A DNA stretch of 64,000 nt from Limnohabitans sp. 2KL-17 (GCF_003063415.1 NZ_NESK01000017.1:26536-90535), one strand, 5' to 3'; counted from the stretch's first letter, positions 8,562 to 18,134 are shown. Program-made: numbers and translations. The notes: generated by a model from the sequence alone, not told the origin.

Positions 8562-9126
8562 TTATTTTTTCAAACTGCTGGAGTTCCTGGTGGTGGCTTG
8601 CCTGGTGGCCATGGTGATCATGGTGTTCGGCAACGTGGTCCTGCGTTATGGATTCAACTCGGGCATATCGATCTCGGATGAAATGTCGCGTTACTGCTTC
8701 ATCTGGCTGACCTACATCGGCGCCATGGTGGCCATGCGTGAAAAGGGCCACCTGGGGGTAGATACCGTGGTCAGACGCCTGTCGCTGGGTGGCAAACAGG
8801 TGTGTTTTTTCATGAGTGAAATCCTGATGCTTGGGTGCAATGTGCTGTTTTTTTGGGGCACCTGGCAAATGCATGAATTGCAAGTGACCAACATCTCACC
8901 GGTGGTGGGCATTTCCATGATCTGGATTTACGGCATCGGTTACGTGACAGCCAGCGTCATGGCCGTGATGAACCTCAACCAATTGCGTTTGCTGCTGACG
9001 GGTCGCTTGAAAGAGGAGGATTTGGTCATGGTGGTGGAGTCTGAGGACACGGTGGTGCTCGACGACTTGCATTCAAAAGGTGTCACACCCGGCGTCATCA
9101 CCCCAGAAGTGCGGGGCCGCGCATGA
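8545..9126 (+). CDS. TRAP transporter small permease, DctQ family
   Basis: This is the small membrane subunit of a tripartite ATP-independent periplasmic transporter, 193 residues with four predicted helices (about 10-30, 45-65, 85-106, 130-152). Signature stretches are FGNVVLRYGFN, ISDEMSRYCFIWLTYIG and REKGHLGVD. No ATG exists near the natural N-terminus. I place the start at TTG 8545 because GGGAG lies seven bases upstream and the product LQRTIDYFFKLLEF begins just before helix 1. This makes the gene overlap the regulator's end by 17 bp. It overlaps dctM by 4 bp at 9123-9126. Confidence 0.87.
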   Translation: MQRTIDYFFKLLEFLVVACLVAMVIMVFGNVVLRYGFNSGISISDEMSRYCFIWLTYIGAMVAMREKGHLGVDTVVRRLSLGGKQVCFFMSEILMLGCNVLFFWGTWQMHELQVTNISPVVGISMIWIYGIGYVTASVMAVMNLNQLRLLLTGRLKEEDLVMVVESEDTVVLDDLHSKGVTPGVITPEVRGRA

Positions 9127-10421
9127 CCATCGCCGTTTTTGTATTCAGTTTGCTGGGTGCCATGGCCCTGGGCATGCCCATTGCCTACGCCTTGTTGGTG
9201 TGTGGTTTGAGCTTGATGGCCTACATGGCCAGCAATGGCATGATCCACGCGTTTGACAGCCAGATTTTGGCGCAGCGCTTTGTCGATGGTGCCGATAATT
9301 TCCCACTGTTGGCGGTACCTTTTTTCTTGTTGGCGGGCGAGTTCATGAATGCAGGCGGTTTGAGCCGCCGCATCGTGAATTTGGCCATGGCGTGGGTCGG
9401 ACATTTTCGTGGAGGCTTGGGTTATGTGGCCGTCATGGCGGCCGTCATCATGGCTTCGCTGTCAGGCTCTGCGGTGGCCGACACGGCGGCTTTGGCTGCT
9501 TTGCTGATCCCCATGATGAAGCGGGCCGGCTACAACGTGGGCCGCTCGGCCGGCCTGATCGCTTCGGGGGGCATCATCGCGCCGGTGATTCCACCCTCCA
9601 TTGGCTTCATTATTTTTGGTGTGGCGGCCAACGTATCCATCACCAAGTTGTTTCTGGCAGGCATCGTGCCGGGTATTTTGATGGGTGTTGCCATCGGCCT
9701 GACTTGGTGGTGGTTGGCCAAGCGCGAGAACGTTCAACCTGCACCGCGCATGCCACTCTCAGAAAAGATCACAGCCACCCGAGAAGGAATTCTTGCCTTG
9801 GGCTTGCCGGTGTTCATCATTGGCGGTATGAAATTTGGCGTCTTCACCCCCACCGAAGCTGCGGTGGTGGCTGCGGTTTACAGTTTTATTGTGGGCGTGT
9901 TTGTGTACCGCGAATTGCAATGGAGCAAACTGTACGGGCTGATTCTTGCGGCTGGAAAAACCACCTCCGTGATCATGTTTTTGGTGGCCGCCGCGATGGT
10001 CAGTGCCTGGCTGATCACGGTGGCCAACATACCGGCCGAGGTGGCCCGCATGATGGAGCCCCTCATGGGCAACAAGACCTTGCTCATGGTGGTGTTGATG
10101 CTTTTGGTCATTGTGGTGGGTACGGCGCTGGACTTCACACCCACGGTGCTGATCCTTACGCCGGTGTTGATGCCCTTGGTCATCAAGGCAGGCATTGACC
10201 CGGTTTATTTTGGTGTCTTGTTCATCATGAACAACGCCATCGGCTTGATCACACCACCTGTGGGCACGGTGCTCAACGTGGTGTGTGGTGTGGCCAAGAT
10301 CAACATGGACACCGCTTTCAAGGGGGTCTTGCCTTTTTTGTGGGCGCAGTTGAGCGTGCTGGCCTTGTTGATCGCTTTTCCGTCCATCGTCATCGAGCCG
10401 ATGAAATGGATGCTGAGATGA
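9123..10421 (+). CDS. TRAP transporter large permease, DctM family
   Basis: This 432-residue, multi-helix inner-membrane protein is the ion-coupled channel of the TRAP system. DctM signatures include the GADNFPLLAVPFFLLAGEFM region, SLSGSAVADTAALAALLIPMM, GGIIAPVIPPSIGFI and the C-terminal NNAIGLITPPVGTVLNVVCG. ATGA at 9123-9126 couples it to dctQ. It closely resembles the second DctM in the window (16851-18134), so the two systems are paralogous. Confidence 0.93.
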   Translation: MTIAVFVFSLLGAMALGMPIAYALLVCGLSLMAYMASNGMIHAFDSQILAQRFVDGADNFPLLAVPFFLLAGEFMNAGGLSRRIVNLAMAWVGHFRGGLGYVAVMAAVIMASLSGSAVADTAALAALLIPMMKRAGYNVGRSAGLIASGGIIAPVIPPSIGFIIFGVAANVSITKLFLAGIVPGILMGVAIGLTWWWLAKRENVQPAPRMPLSEKITATREGILALGLPVFIIGGMKFGVFTPTEAAVVAAVYSFIVGVFVYRELQWSKLYGLILAAGKTTSVIMFLVAAAMVSAWLITVANIPAEVARMMEPLMGNKTLLMVVLMLLVIVVGTALDFTPTVLILTPVLMPLVIKAGIDPVYFGVLFIMNNAIGLITPPVGTVLNVVCGVAKINMDTAFKGVLPFLWAQLSVLALLIAFPSIVIEPMKWMLR

Positions 10422-10459
10422 TTTCGTAACCCTGTGTGTTTTTTTTAAAGGAGACAGTC

Positions 10460-11467
10460 ATGTTGAAACGCAGAAATTTGGTGGCCCTGATTGCGGGCAC
10501 TTTCATGGTGGCATCCAGCGCTATGGCGCAGTTTGCTGACCGTAACATCAAGTTCACCAATGGTGTAAACGAAGACCACCCGGTGGGTGTGGGCGTCAAG
10601 AAAATGCAAGAAGTCTTGGCTGCCAAGACCGGTGGCAAGATGAAGATCACCGCCTTCTGGGGCGGTGCTGCAGGCGGTGACTTGCCGGCCACCCAGGCCT
10701 TGCGAGCAGGCACCCAGGAGATGGTTTGCACCTCCAGCTCACCACTGGTGGGCATCATCAAAGAGTTGGGTGTGTTTGACCTGCCTTTCTTGTTTGCCAA
10801 CGAAAAAGAGGCCGATGCTGTGCTTGACGGCGCTGCGGGCAAATACTTCAATGCCAAGCTGGAAGCGGCAGGCCTGGTCAATCTCGCTTACTGGGAAAAC
10901 GGGTTTCGCAACCTCACCAACAGCAAGCGGCCTGTGACCAAGCTGGAGGACTTTGATGGCGTCAAAGTTCGCGTGATGCAGAACAATATTTTCCTGGACA
11001 CTTTCAAGACACTGGGCACCAACGCCGTGCCTATGGCCTTTGGCGAGGTATTTACCGCATTGGAAACCAAGACCATTGACGGTCAGGAAAATCCTTTTGT
11101 GACCATTGAAACTTCCAAGTTCAACGAAGTGCAAAAGTACCTGAGCGTGACGCGCCACGCCTATACGCCCTTCTTGATTTTGTACAGCAAGAAACTGTGG
11201 GACCAACTGAACCCCCAAGAGCAAGCCGTGTTGCGTGAAGCGGCCTTGGAAGGTCAAAAAGTTCAACGGGCTGCCAACCGTGCCTTGAACGAAAAATCCT
11301 TGATCAGCCTCAAATCCAAAGGCATGCAGGTCAACGAAGTGAGTGCAGCCGAGCAAAACCGCATCCGTGCCAAAGTGGCTTCGGTGTATGACAAGCACAA
11401 GGACTCGATTGGTGCTGACGCCATCAAGGTGGTGCAGGACGAGTTGAAAAAGTCTCGCGGCGGTTGA
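10460..11467 (+). CDS. TRAP transporter substrate-binding protein, DctP family
   Basis: This periplasmic receptor has 335 residues. The start at 10460 is chosen because AAAGGAG precedes it and MLKRRNLVALIAGTFMVASSAMA is a typical Sec signal peptide with cleavage near residue 23. An in-frame ATG 24 bases upstream would spoil the signal. Ligand-site signatures are AYWENGFRNLTNSKRP and KVRVMQNNIFLDTFK, including the Arg that binds the substrate carboxylate, and ALETKTIDGQENPF. It ends just before a strong terminator, although the dehydratase after it may share regulation. The likely ligand is an aldonate or other sugar acid, inferred from context. Confidence 0.93.
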   Translation: MLKRRNLVALIAGTFMVASSAMAQFADRNIKFTNGVNEDHPVGVGVKKMQEVLAAKTGGKMKITAFWGGAAGGDLPATQALRAGTQEMVCTSSSPLVGIIKELGVFDLPFLFANEKEADAVLDGAAGKYFNAKLEAAGLVNLAYWENGFRNLTNSKRPVTKLEDFDGVKVRVMQNNIFLDTFKTLGTNAVPMAFGEVFTALETKTIDGQENPFVTIETSKFNEVQKYLSVTRHAYTPFLILYSKKLWDQLNPQEQAVLREAALEGQKVQRAANRALNEKSLISLKSKGMQVNEVSAAEQNRIRAKVASVYDKHKDSIGADAIKVVQDELKKSRGG

Positions 11468-11479
11468 GCCATCGCTGTC

Positions 11480-11511
11480 AGCCCCACAGTCCAAAGCTGT
11501 GGGGCTTTTTT
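11480..11511 (+). terminator. Rho-independent terminator after dctP
   Basis: AGCCCCACAG (11480-11489) pairs with CTGTGGGGCT (11497-11506) over a 7-base loop, followed by a run of T to 11511. It sits 12 bp after the dctP stop and 22 bp before the next ATG. Confidence 0.9.
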
Positions 11512-11533
11512 AACGCCTGAAATCCTTGCCAAC

Positions 11534-12727
11534 ATGAAAATCACCCAACTTGAAACCATCCGTCTGGACGAATTTCCCAACATCATCTGGGTGCGCTTGC
11601 ACACCGATGAAGGTTTGGTAGGTCTGGGTGAAACCTTCATGGGCGCGCAAGCGGTGGAAGCCTATTTGCATGAGTGGGCTGCGCCCAAACTTTTGGGCCA
11701 AGACCCCTTGGCCATTGAGTCACGGCAACGCGACATCACGGGCTATCTGGGCTGGCGGGGTTCGGGGGTTGAAACCCGTGGTAATTCGGCCGTCGATATT
11801 GCCTTGTGGGATATTTTCGGAAAGGCAGCCAACATGCCTGTGTGCACGGCACTGGGCGGCAAAAGCCGCGATGAGATTCGCGTTTACAACACCTGTGCCG
11901 GTTACCAGTACATCCGCAGCAATGTGAACCAGACCAGTGCCAATTGGGGGCTGGGCGGCCATACTGGACCGTATGAAGACTTGCAGGGGTTTTTGCACCG
12001 TGCTGATGAGGTGGCCGAATCGCTGCTCAGCGAGGGCATTACCGGCATGAAAATTTGGCCATTTGATGTGGCCGCTGAAAAGTCCCATGGCCAATACATC
12101 AGCCCGCAAGACTTGAACACGGCGCTCGAGCCTTTCCGAAAAATTCGCCAAGCGGTGGGCGACAAGATGGACATCATGGTCGAGTTCCACAGCCTGTGGC
12201 GCTTGCCCATGGCGCAAAAGATTTCCCGTGCTTTGAAGGAATTTGACACCTTCTGGCACGAAGACGCCATTCGCATGGACAGCCTGGATTTGCTCAAGCA
12301 GTACGCGGTGGACTGCAAGGCGCTGATTTGTGCCAGCGAAACCTTGAGCTACAAATGGGGGTTCAAGGATTACCTGCAAACCGGTGTGGCCGGTGTGGCC
12401 ATGCTGGACTTGAGTTGGTGCGGCGGTTTGACCGAGGCGCGCAAGATCGCGGCCATGGCCGATGCCTGGCAACTGCCTGTGGCACCGCACGATTGCACAG
12501 GGCCGGTGGTGTGGGCCGCGTCCACCCATTTGTCTTTGCACGCACCCAACGCGCTCATTCAAGAAAGCGTGCGTGCCTTTTACAGCGGCTGGTACAAAGA
12601 ACTGGTGACCGAATTGCCGCAGGTTAAAAACGGCATGATCAGCCTGAATGACAAACCCGGTTTGGGCTTGGAGTTGTTGCCCGATTTGCACAAGCGCGCT
12701 GACGCAGTGGTGCGCATCAGCCGTTGA
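11534..12727 (+). CDS. Enolase-superfamily (mandelate racemase/muconate lactonizing type) sugar-acid dehydratase
   Basis: The protein has 397 residues, with a capping domain to about residue 115 and then a barrel. Three acidic metal ligands are visible: E217 in VEFHS, E243 in WHEDAIR and E269 in CASETL. A Lys lies in GMKIWPFD (K173), and a His-Asp dyad of the mandelate-racemase type is formed by D292 (LDLSWCGG) and H319 (VAPHDCTGP). H219 after the first ligand is also typical of acid-sugar dehydratases. These features support abstraction of a proton alpha to a carboxylate and loss of water to a 2-keto-3-deoxy acid. The exact aldonate is not assigned. It lies directly downstream of the TRAP genes but behind a terminator. 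Confidence 0.85.
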   Translation: MKITQLETIRLDEFPNIIWVRLHTDEGLVGLGETFMGAQAVEAYLHEWAAPKLLGQDPLAIESRQRDITGYLGWRGSGVETRGNSAVDIALWDIFGKAANMPVCTALGGKSRDEIRVYNTCAGYQYIRSNVNQTSANWGLGGHTGPYEDLQGFLHRADEVAESLLSEGITGMKIWPFDVAAEKSHGQYISPQDLNTALEPFRKIRQAVGDKMDIMVEFHSLWRLPMAQKISRALKEFDTFWHEDAIRMDSLDLLKQYAVDCKALICASETLSYKWGFKDYLQTGVAGVAMLDLSWCGGLTEARKIAAMADAWQLPVAPHDCTGPVVWAASTHLSLHAPNALIQESVRAFYSGWYKELVTELPQVKNGMISLNDKPGLGLELLPDLHKRADAVVRISR

Positions 12728-12755
12728 TTCATGCACGGGCAGCGCAGCTGGCGCT

Positions 12756-12793
12756 GGGGAGGGCGCAAAGCTTGGCCTGAGCGCCCCCCTTTT
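12756..12793. terminator. Possible terminator between convergent genes
   Basis: GGGCGC (12761-12766) pairs with GCGCCC (12781-12786), followed by CCCTTTT on the plus strand. The stem is short and flanked by mismatches. The site lies between the stops of the dehydratase (12727) and gnd (12814). Confidence 0.45.
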
Positions 12794-12813
12794 GTGCTTG
12801 AACAGGCGGGGTG

Positions 12814-14223
12814 TCAGTCTATCCAGCGCGTGTGAAATTTACCCGGACGGTCAACGCGTTGGTAAGTGTGTGCGCCAAAATAATCGCGCTGGGCCTGCAG
12901 CAAGTTGGCAGGCAAACGGGCTGAGCGGTAGGCGTCGTAGTAACTCAGTGAGCTCATGAACGAAGGCACGGCCACGCCGTGCAAAGCGCCCATGGCCACC
13001 ACTTCGCGCAGGTCTTGGTGGCAACGGCTCATCACAACGGAAAAATGGCTGTCCATCAACAGGTTATCGAGGTCCGGCGAGCGCTCAAAGCTGGCGCGAA
13101 TGTCTTCCAGCAAGCGTGCGCGGATGATGCAGCCTGCCCGCCAGACTGAGGCGACCGTTCCCATGGGCAGTTGCCATTGGTGTTCGCGGTCGGCGGCCTT
13201 GAGCAGGCTGAAGCCTTGGGCGTAGGCGCAAATTTTGGAGGCCAGCAGTGCATTCTTGATTTGGCTGAGCACAGTATCGCGTGGGCCTGCTGTGCGTGGT
13301 GCAGGGCCGGGCAAAACCCGCGAGGCTTTGGCACGTTCGGCGTGCAGGCCACTCACGGTGCGTGCAAAAACGGCGTTGGCAATGGTGGGGGCCGTAACGC
13401 CCAGATCGAGCGCAATCTGGCTGGCCCATTTGCCTGTGCCTTTTTGCTCCGCCGTGTCCAAGATCAGGTCCACCAGTGCGCCGCCCGTTTCGGGGTCGGT
13501 GTGTGCCAGGATGTCGGCCGTGATGCCGATCAGGTAACTGGCCAATTCGCCCTGGTTCCATTCGCGGAACACTTTGCTCATGTCGGCTGGGCTCATGCCC
13601 AGCAAGTTGTGCATCAACCAATAGGCTTCGCAAATGGTTTGCATGTCGGCGTATTCGATGCCGTTGTGCACCATCTTCACGAAGTGGCCAGAGCCGCCTG
13701 GGCCCATCCATTCGCAGCAAGGCTGGCCATCGTCGGTTTTGGCGGCAATGGCTTGCAGCATGGGTTGTAGAAGTGGCCAAGCCGCAGCCGCACCACCTGG
13801 CATCAAGGCGGGGCCGCGCAAAGCGCCTTCTTCACCGCCGCTCACGCCCGCAACCACGTAGTGAATGCCCGAGTCATCGAGGGCCTGCATGCGGCGCTGG
13901 GTGTCGGTGTAGAGGGTGTTGCCCCCGTCCATGACCACATCACCCGCGTTCAGCAAAGGGCTCAATTCTGACAACACCGCATCGACGGCGGCCCCGGCGG
14001 GCACCATGATCCATACGCAGCGGGGCTGCTGCAAGCTGCCCACCAGATCGGCGAGCGAGGCGGCCGCCTGTGCGTTCAGCCCCTGGGTGCGCTGGGCAAA
14101 GCTTTCACGTTTGCTCGCGCTGAGGTCAAATCCGGAGACCGAAAAACCGTTGCGCTCCAGGTTGAGCGCCAGGTTTTCGCCCATCACGCCCAGGCCCACC
14201 AGGCCAATGTCCATCGCTTGCAT
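12814..14223 (-). CDS. gnd: 6-phosphogluconate dehydrogenase, decarboxylating
   Basis: It oxidises and decarboxylates 6-phosphogluconate to ribulose-5-phosphate. The 469 residues match the long enterobacterial-type enzyme. The cofactor motif is GLVGLGVMGENLALN (residues 7-21). The substrate site includes MDGGNTLYTDT, GVSGGEEGALRGPALMPGG and GSGHFVKMVHNGIEY, giving catalytic K183, N187 and E190. The all-helical C-terminal domain ends in the expected FGAHTYQRVDRPGKFHT tail. It is the last gene of the idonate/gluconate operon, 9 bp after the SDR, so it completes the gluconokinase branch. An ATG at 14214 is an alternative start. Confidence 0.95.
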   Translation of the reverse strand: MQAMDIGLVGLGVMGENLALNLERNGFSVSGFDLSASKRESFAQRTQGLNAQAAASLADLVGSLQQPRCVWIMVPAGAAVDAVLSELSPLLNAGDVVMDGGNTLYTDTQRRMQALDDSGIHYVVAGVSGGEEGALRGPALMPGGAAAAWPLLQPMLQAIAAKTDDGQPCCEWMGPGGSGHFVKMVHNGIEYADMQTICEAYWLMHNLLGMSPADMSKVFREWNQGELASYLIGITADILAHTDPETGGALVDLILDTAEQKGTGKWASQIALDLGVTAPTIANAVFARTVSGLHAERAKASRVLPGPAPRTAGPRDTVLSQIKNALLASKICAYAQGFSLLKAADREHQWQLPMGTVASVWRAGCIIRARLLEDIRASFERSPDLDNLLMDSHFSVVMSRCHQDLREVVAMGALHGVAVPSFMSSLSYYDAYRSARLPANLLQAQRDYFGAHTYQRVDRPGKFHTRWID

Positions 14224-14232
14224 GTGCTGGGC

Positions 14233-14982
14233 TCAACCTCGGCCCACAAAAGGCATGTTGGTGGCCATCACCGTGGTGAACAGGATGTTCGCTGAAAGGG
14301 GCAGGCGGGCCATGGTCATGAAAGTTTCGACCACAGCCGACATGTCCATGCGCGGCTCTGCCTTGATGCTCAGATCGGCCTGGTGCACGCCTTGGGCCAT
14401 TTTCAGGGTCATGTCGGAGGCCACGTTGCCAATGTCGATTTGGCCCACGGCGATGTTGTACGGGCGACCGTCCAGCGAAGCGGCGCGGGTCAGACCCGAG
14501 ATGGCGTGCTTGGTGGCGGTGTAGGCGATCGAGCCTGGACGCGGGACATGCGCCGAAATGGAGCCGTTGTTGATGATGCGGCCACCTTGGGGACTTTGGT
14601 CCTGCATCAGTTTGAAGGCATGGGAGAGCGTGTAAAACGCACCGTTCAGGTTGATGTCCACCGCACGGCGCCATTCGTCGCCGGACAGGTCGCCCGGCAA
14701 AGTGTAGGGCAGGGAAATGCCGGCATTGTTGAACACCAGATCCAGTCGACCAAAGCGTGTGCGGATCTGCTCAAACAGGGCTTTGACTTCGGCTTCTTTG
14801 GATAAATCGGTCGGGATGGCGTGGGCATTGGCGGCATGGGGGCCGGCTTCGGCCACAGCCGTGGCCAGTGCATCGGCCCGGCGACCGACCAGCACGACTT
14901 GCCAGCCTTCTTTGAGCAAGGCCTGGGCGCAAGCTTTGCCAATGCCGGAACTGGCGCCAGTGACGAGGGCAATTTGACTCAT
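14233..14982 (-). CDS. SDR-family NAD(P)-dependent oxidoreductase
   Basis: This classical short-chain dehydrogenase has 249 residues. The cofactor motif TGASSGIG is at residues 8-15, NNAGIS supports it, and the active site has NGSIS and YTATK. The C-terminal part has no recognisable specificity signature. In this operon it probably interconverts a keto- and hydroxy-sugar acid, a role parallel to but distinct from the gluconate 5-dehydrogenase-like gene at 16087. The substrate is unassigned. Confidence 0.85.
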   Translation of the reverse strand: MSQIALVTGASSGIGKACAQALLKEGWQVVLVGRRADALATAVAEAGPHAANAHAIPTDLSKEAEVKALFEQIRTRFGRLDLVFNNAGISLPYTLPGDLSGDEWRRAVDINLNGAFYTLSHAFKLMQDQSPQGGRIINNGSISAHVPRPGSIAYTATKHAISGLTRAASLDGRPYNIAVGQIDIGNVASDMTLKMAQGVHQADLSIKAEPRMDMSAVVETFMTMARLPLSANILFTTVMATNMPFVGRG

Positions 14983-15021
14983 GGTGATGACTTTCTTTAA
15001 AGACTTGGAAGCGCCTTATTT

Positions 15022-16062
15022 TCAGGCGGATTGAAAAGCAATCTGTACCTTGAGTGACTGGCTCTTGTCAGCCGCCAGGTCGAAGGCTTCGATGGCGCGG
15101 TCCACAGGCAGCACGCCGGTGATGACCGGTTTGCCGTTGACCAGACCTTCGTTCAAAAAGCGAACGGCAGTGGCAAATTCGGCATGGAAGCGGAAGGTGC
15201 CACGCAAGTCGACTTCTTTGGCCACCAGTTGCGTCATCGGCAGGCTGATGTCACCGCCCATGCCCACCGTGATGAGCACACCCCGTGGCACGATGGTGTC
15301 CAGGCCGACGCGCAGTGCAGCCTCGCTGCCAGAGGCCTCAAAAACGGCATCAAACTGACCCTTGTCGGCTTTGTATTTGTCCAGAGCATCGGCCTGGGTT
15401 TTCAGGTTGATGAGCTCGTCTGCACCCATTTCCTTGGCGCACTTGAGGGGCAGGTCGGCAATGTCGGCCGCCACGATGCGCGCTGCGCCCGCCCGCCTTA
15501 AAGCGCCAATGAGCAAGGACCCGATGGGGCCACAGCCCGTCACCAGCACCTGTTTGCCCAGCACGCTGCCTGCGCGTTGGATGGCATGCAGTCCCACCGA
15601 AAGGGGTTCTGCCAGGGCGGCTTCTGACAGGCTCAGGTGGTCTGCAATGGGGTGCGCCTGGTAGCCCTCGATGATCAGTTGTTCGCTGAACGCGCCCTGG
15701 ATGTGCGGAAAGGGCATGGCGCTGCCGTAAAACCGCATGTTTAGGCAATGGTTGTGCTGACCCGCCTGGCAAAAGCGGCAGTGGCCACAAGGGCGCGAAG
15801 GCGAGATGGCGATGCGTTGACCTTTTGTGATACCTGTGACGCCGGCACCCAAGCCATCCACAGTGCCTGAAATTTCGTGGCCCAAGGCAATCGGTTGCTT
15901 GATGCGCACCGTGCCAAACCCGCCGTGCTGGTAATAGTGCAAGTCAGAGCCGCAAATGCCGCCGTAGGCCACATTGACACGCAGTTGGTTTTCGCCCATC
16001 ACGGGCAGTTCGGTGTGCTCAATGCGCAGGTCTTTGGCGGAGTGGCAGACAACGGATTTCAT
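15022..16062 (-). CDS. idnD: L-idonate 5-dehydrogenase (zinc-dependent MDR family)
   Basis: This 346-residue zinc alcohol dehydrogenase oxidises L-idonate at C5 to 5-keto-D-gluconate. Catalytic zinc ligands are C37 (YGGICGSDLHYY) and the H62-E63 pair (LGHEISG). Structural zinc cysteines are C92, C95, C98 and C106 in PCGHCRFCQAGQHNHC. The Rossmann motif is VTGCGPIGSLLIG. GSDLHYYQHGGFG and the tail RGTFRFHAEFATAV match IdnD. It is flanked by the 5-ketogluconate reductase-like SDR, which is the next enzyme in the route. Confidence 0.9.
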   Translation of the reverse strand: MKSVVCHSAKDLRIEHTELPVMGENQLRVNVAYGGICGSDLHYYQHGGFGTVRIKQPIALGHEISGTVDGLGAGVTGITKGQRIAISPSRPCGHCRFCQAGQHNHCLNMRFYGSAMPFPHIQGAFSEQLIIEGYQAHPIADHLSLSEAALAEPLSVGLHAIQRAGSVLGKQVLVTGCGPIGSLLIGALRRAGAARIVAADIADLPLKCAKEMGADELINLKTQADALDKYKADKGQFDAVFEASGSEAALRVGLDTIVPRGVLITVGMGGDISLPMTQLVAKEVDLRGTFRFHAEFATAVRFLNEGLVNGKPVITGVLPVDRAIEAFDLAADKSQSLKVQIAFQSA

Positions 16063-16086
16063 GCGGAGGCTTTCAAAAAAAGGTGT

Positions 16087-16854
16087 TCAAAGGGTGGCGG
16101 TCACGCCACCGTCTACATATAGGATGTGACCATTCACAAATCGCGAAGCATCGCTGACCAGAAAAACGGCCGCGCCACCCAGGTCCTCGACATCGCCCCA
16201 GCGGCGGCTGGGCGTGCGGCCCACCAGCCAGCTGCTGAAAGCCGGGTCGTCCACCAGCTTCTGGTTCAGTTCGGTCTTGAAGTAGCCCGGCCCAATGCCG
16301 TTGACGTTGATGCCAAACTGGCCCCAGTCAATCGCCATGCCCTTGGTGAGCATTTTCACGGCACCCTTGGTGGCGGTGTAAGGGGCGATGCCGGGGCGGC
16401 CCAGTTCGCTTTGCACTGAGCAGATGTTGATGATCTTGCCGCGACCACGCGGGATCATTTTTTTGGCAACCGCCTGGCCCACGTAGTAAACGCTGTCCAG
16501 GTTGGTCTTCATGATGGTGTGCCAGTCGGCATCCTGGTATTCGTGCAGCGGCCCCCGAATTTGCATGCCGGCGTTGTTGATCAGGATATCGATAGGCCCA
16601 ACGGCCTCGATCTGGTCCACGGCCGCACGCACGCTGTCGGCATCGGTCACGTCAAATACCGCGCTGCTGGCTGACAGTCCTTGCGCCTGCAGGGCTTGCT
16701 GCGCAGCCGTGACCTTGCTGGCGGTACGGCCATTCAAGATGACATGGGCCCCGGCTTGCGCCAGCGCCTCGGCCAGTGCCAGGCCAATGCCTGCCGATGA
16801 GCCGGTGATCAGGGCGCGACGGCCTTCAAGGTGAAAAGAGTTCAGAACTGTCAT
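16087..16854 (-). CDS. idnO: SDR oxidoreductase, gluconate 5-dehydrogenase/5-ketogluconate reductase
   Basis: It reduces 5-keto-D-gluconate to D-gluconate. The protein has 255 residues from the ATG at 16854, whose ATGA overlaps the dctM stop; five extra residues would result from starting at 16869. TGSSAGIGLALAEAL (cofactor) is at residues 17-31 and NNAGMQIRGP and ICSVQSELGRPGIAPYTATKGAV (Ser and Tyr-Lys catalytic residues) follow. GPGYFKTELNQKLVDDPAFSSW is typical of IdnO-type enzymes. Adjacent idnD and gntK support the role. Confidence 0.88.
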   Translation of the reverse strand: MTVLNSFHLEGRRALITGSSAGIGLALAEALAQAGAHVILNGRTASKVTAAQQALQAQGLSASSAVFDVTDADSVRAAVDQIEAVGPIDILINNAGMQIRGPLHEYQDADWHTIMKTNLDSVYYVGQAVAKKMIPRGRGKIINICSVQSELGRPGIAPYTATKGAVKMLTKGMAIDWGQFGINVNGIGPGYFKTELNQKLVDDPAFSSWLVGRTPSRRWGDVEDLGGAAVFLVSDASRFVNGHILYVDGGVTATL

Positions 16855-18134
16855 CGCGCCAACATCCATTTGAGTGGGGTCATCACCAATTCAGGAAAAG
16901 CAATCAAAGATCCCATGACCAAAATCTGTGAAAACAAGAACGGCATAACACCACGGATCACATCGTGCATGGGGATTCGCCCCACGCCGCACACCACATT
17001 GAGCACCGTGCCCACGGGCGGCGTCAGCAAGCCAATGGCGTTGTTCATGATGAACAGCACGCCAAAGTACACCGGATCGATGCCGGCTTCGCGCACCAAG
17101 GGCATGAGCACCGGCGTGAGGATCAGAACCGTCGGTGCAAAGTCGAGCGCCGTCCCCACAATCATCACCAGCAGCATCAGCATGACCATCAACAGGGTTT
17201 TGTTGTCGATGAACGGCCGCAAAATTTCAACAATTTGGGCCGGGATGTTGGCCACCGTGATCAGCCAGGCCGATACCAAGGCGGCCGCCACCAAAAACAT
17301 CACCACTGAAGAGGTTTTGGCCGCCGACAGGATGATGCGGTACAAGTCCTTGACTTTGATCTCTCGGTAGATGAACAGGCCCACAAGCAAGGAATACACC
17401 ACTGCCACCACCGCCGCTTCGGTGGGTGTGAAGACGCCCATTTTCATGCCGCCTATGATCACAATGGCCAACAGATAAGACCAAAATGCGTTGAGGGTCA
17501 CCGAGATACGTTCTTTGAAAGGGACTTTGGCAGCGACCACGACATTGTCTTTTCGGGCCACGATCCACCAGGTCACGATCAGGGCAAAACCCATCATGAG
17601 CCCCGGAAAGATGCCCGCCATGAAGAGCTTGGAGATCGATACGCCGCCGATCACGCCAAACAGGATGAAGCCAATCGAGGGCGGGATCACAGGCGCAATG
17701 ATGCCCCCCGCAGCAATCAGGCCGGCAGACCGGTCCATGCGATAACCTGCATCGCGCATCATGGGCATCATCACGGCCGCCAAGGCCGCAGTATCGGCCA
17801 CGGCCGAGCCCGACAAACTGGCCATCACGATGGCGGCAAATACGGCGACATAACCCAGGCCGCCACGAAAGTGTCCGACCCAGACCATGGCCGAGTTGAC
17901 GATGCGCCGGCTCATGCCGCCTGCGTTCATCAGCTCGCCAGCCAGCATGAAAAAAGGCACGGCCATCAGCGGAAAGTTGTCGGCGCCGTTGATCAGGTTC
18001 TGCGAGACGATTTGCGTGTCGAAGTTATCAAGGTGAAGCATCAATGCCACACCCGACACCAGCAGCGAAAAGGCCAGTGGCATGCCCAACGCCATGGCCG
18101 CAAGCAGGGAAACAATGAAAACAAGAACGGTCAT
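16851..18134 (-). CDS. TRAP transporter large permease, DctM family
   Basis: The channel subunit of the second TRAP system has 427 residues. It has the same landmarks as the DctM at 9123: LINGADNFPLMAVPFFMLAGELM, SLSGSAVADTAALAAVMMPMM, GGIIAPVIPPSIGFILFG and NNAIGLLTPPVGTVLNVVCG. It overlaps both its neighbours by 4 bp, dctQ at 18131-18134 and idnO at 16851-16854, so transport and metabolism genes are translationally coupled. The likely cargo is idonate, gluconate or a ketogluconate. Confidence 0.93.
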   Translation of the reverse strand: MTVLVFIVSLLAAMALGMPLAFSLLVSGVALMLHLDNFDTQIVSQNLINGADNFPLMAVPFFMLAGELMNAGGMSRRIVNSAMVWVGHFRGGLGYVAVFAAIVMASLSGSAVADTAALAAVMMPMMRDAGYRMDRSAGLIAAGGIIAPVIPPSIGFILFGVIGGVSISKLFMAGIFPGLMMGFALIVTWWIVARKDNVVVAAKVPFKERISVTLNAFWSYLLAIVIIGGMKMGVFTPTEAAVVAVVYSLLVGLFIYREIKVKDLYRIILSAAKTSSVVMFLVAAALVSAWLITVANIPAQIVEILRPFIDNKTLLMVMLMLLVMIVGTALDFAPTVLILTPVLMPLVREAGIDPVYFGVLFIMNNAIGLLTPPVGTVLNVVCGVGRIPMHDVIRGVMPFLFSQILVMGSLIAFPELVMTPLKWMLAR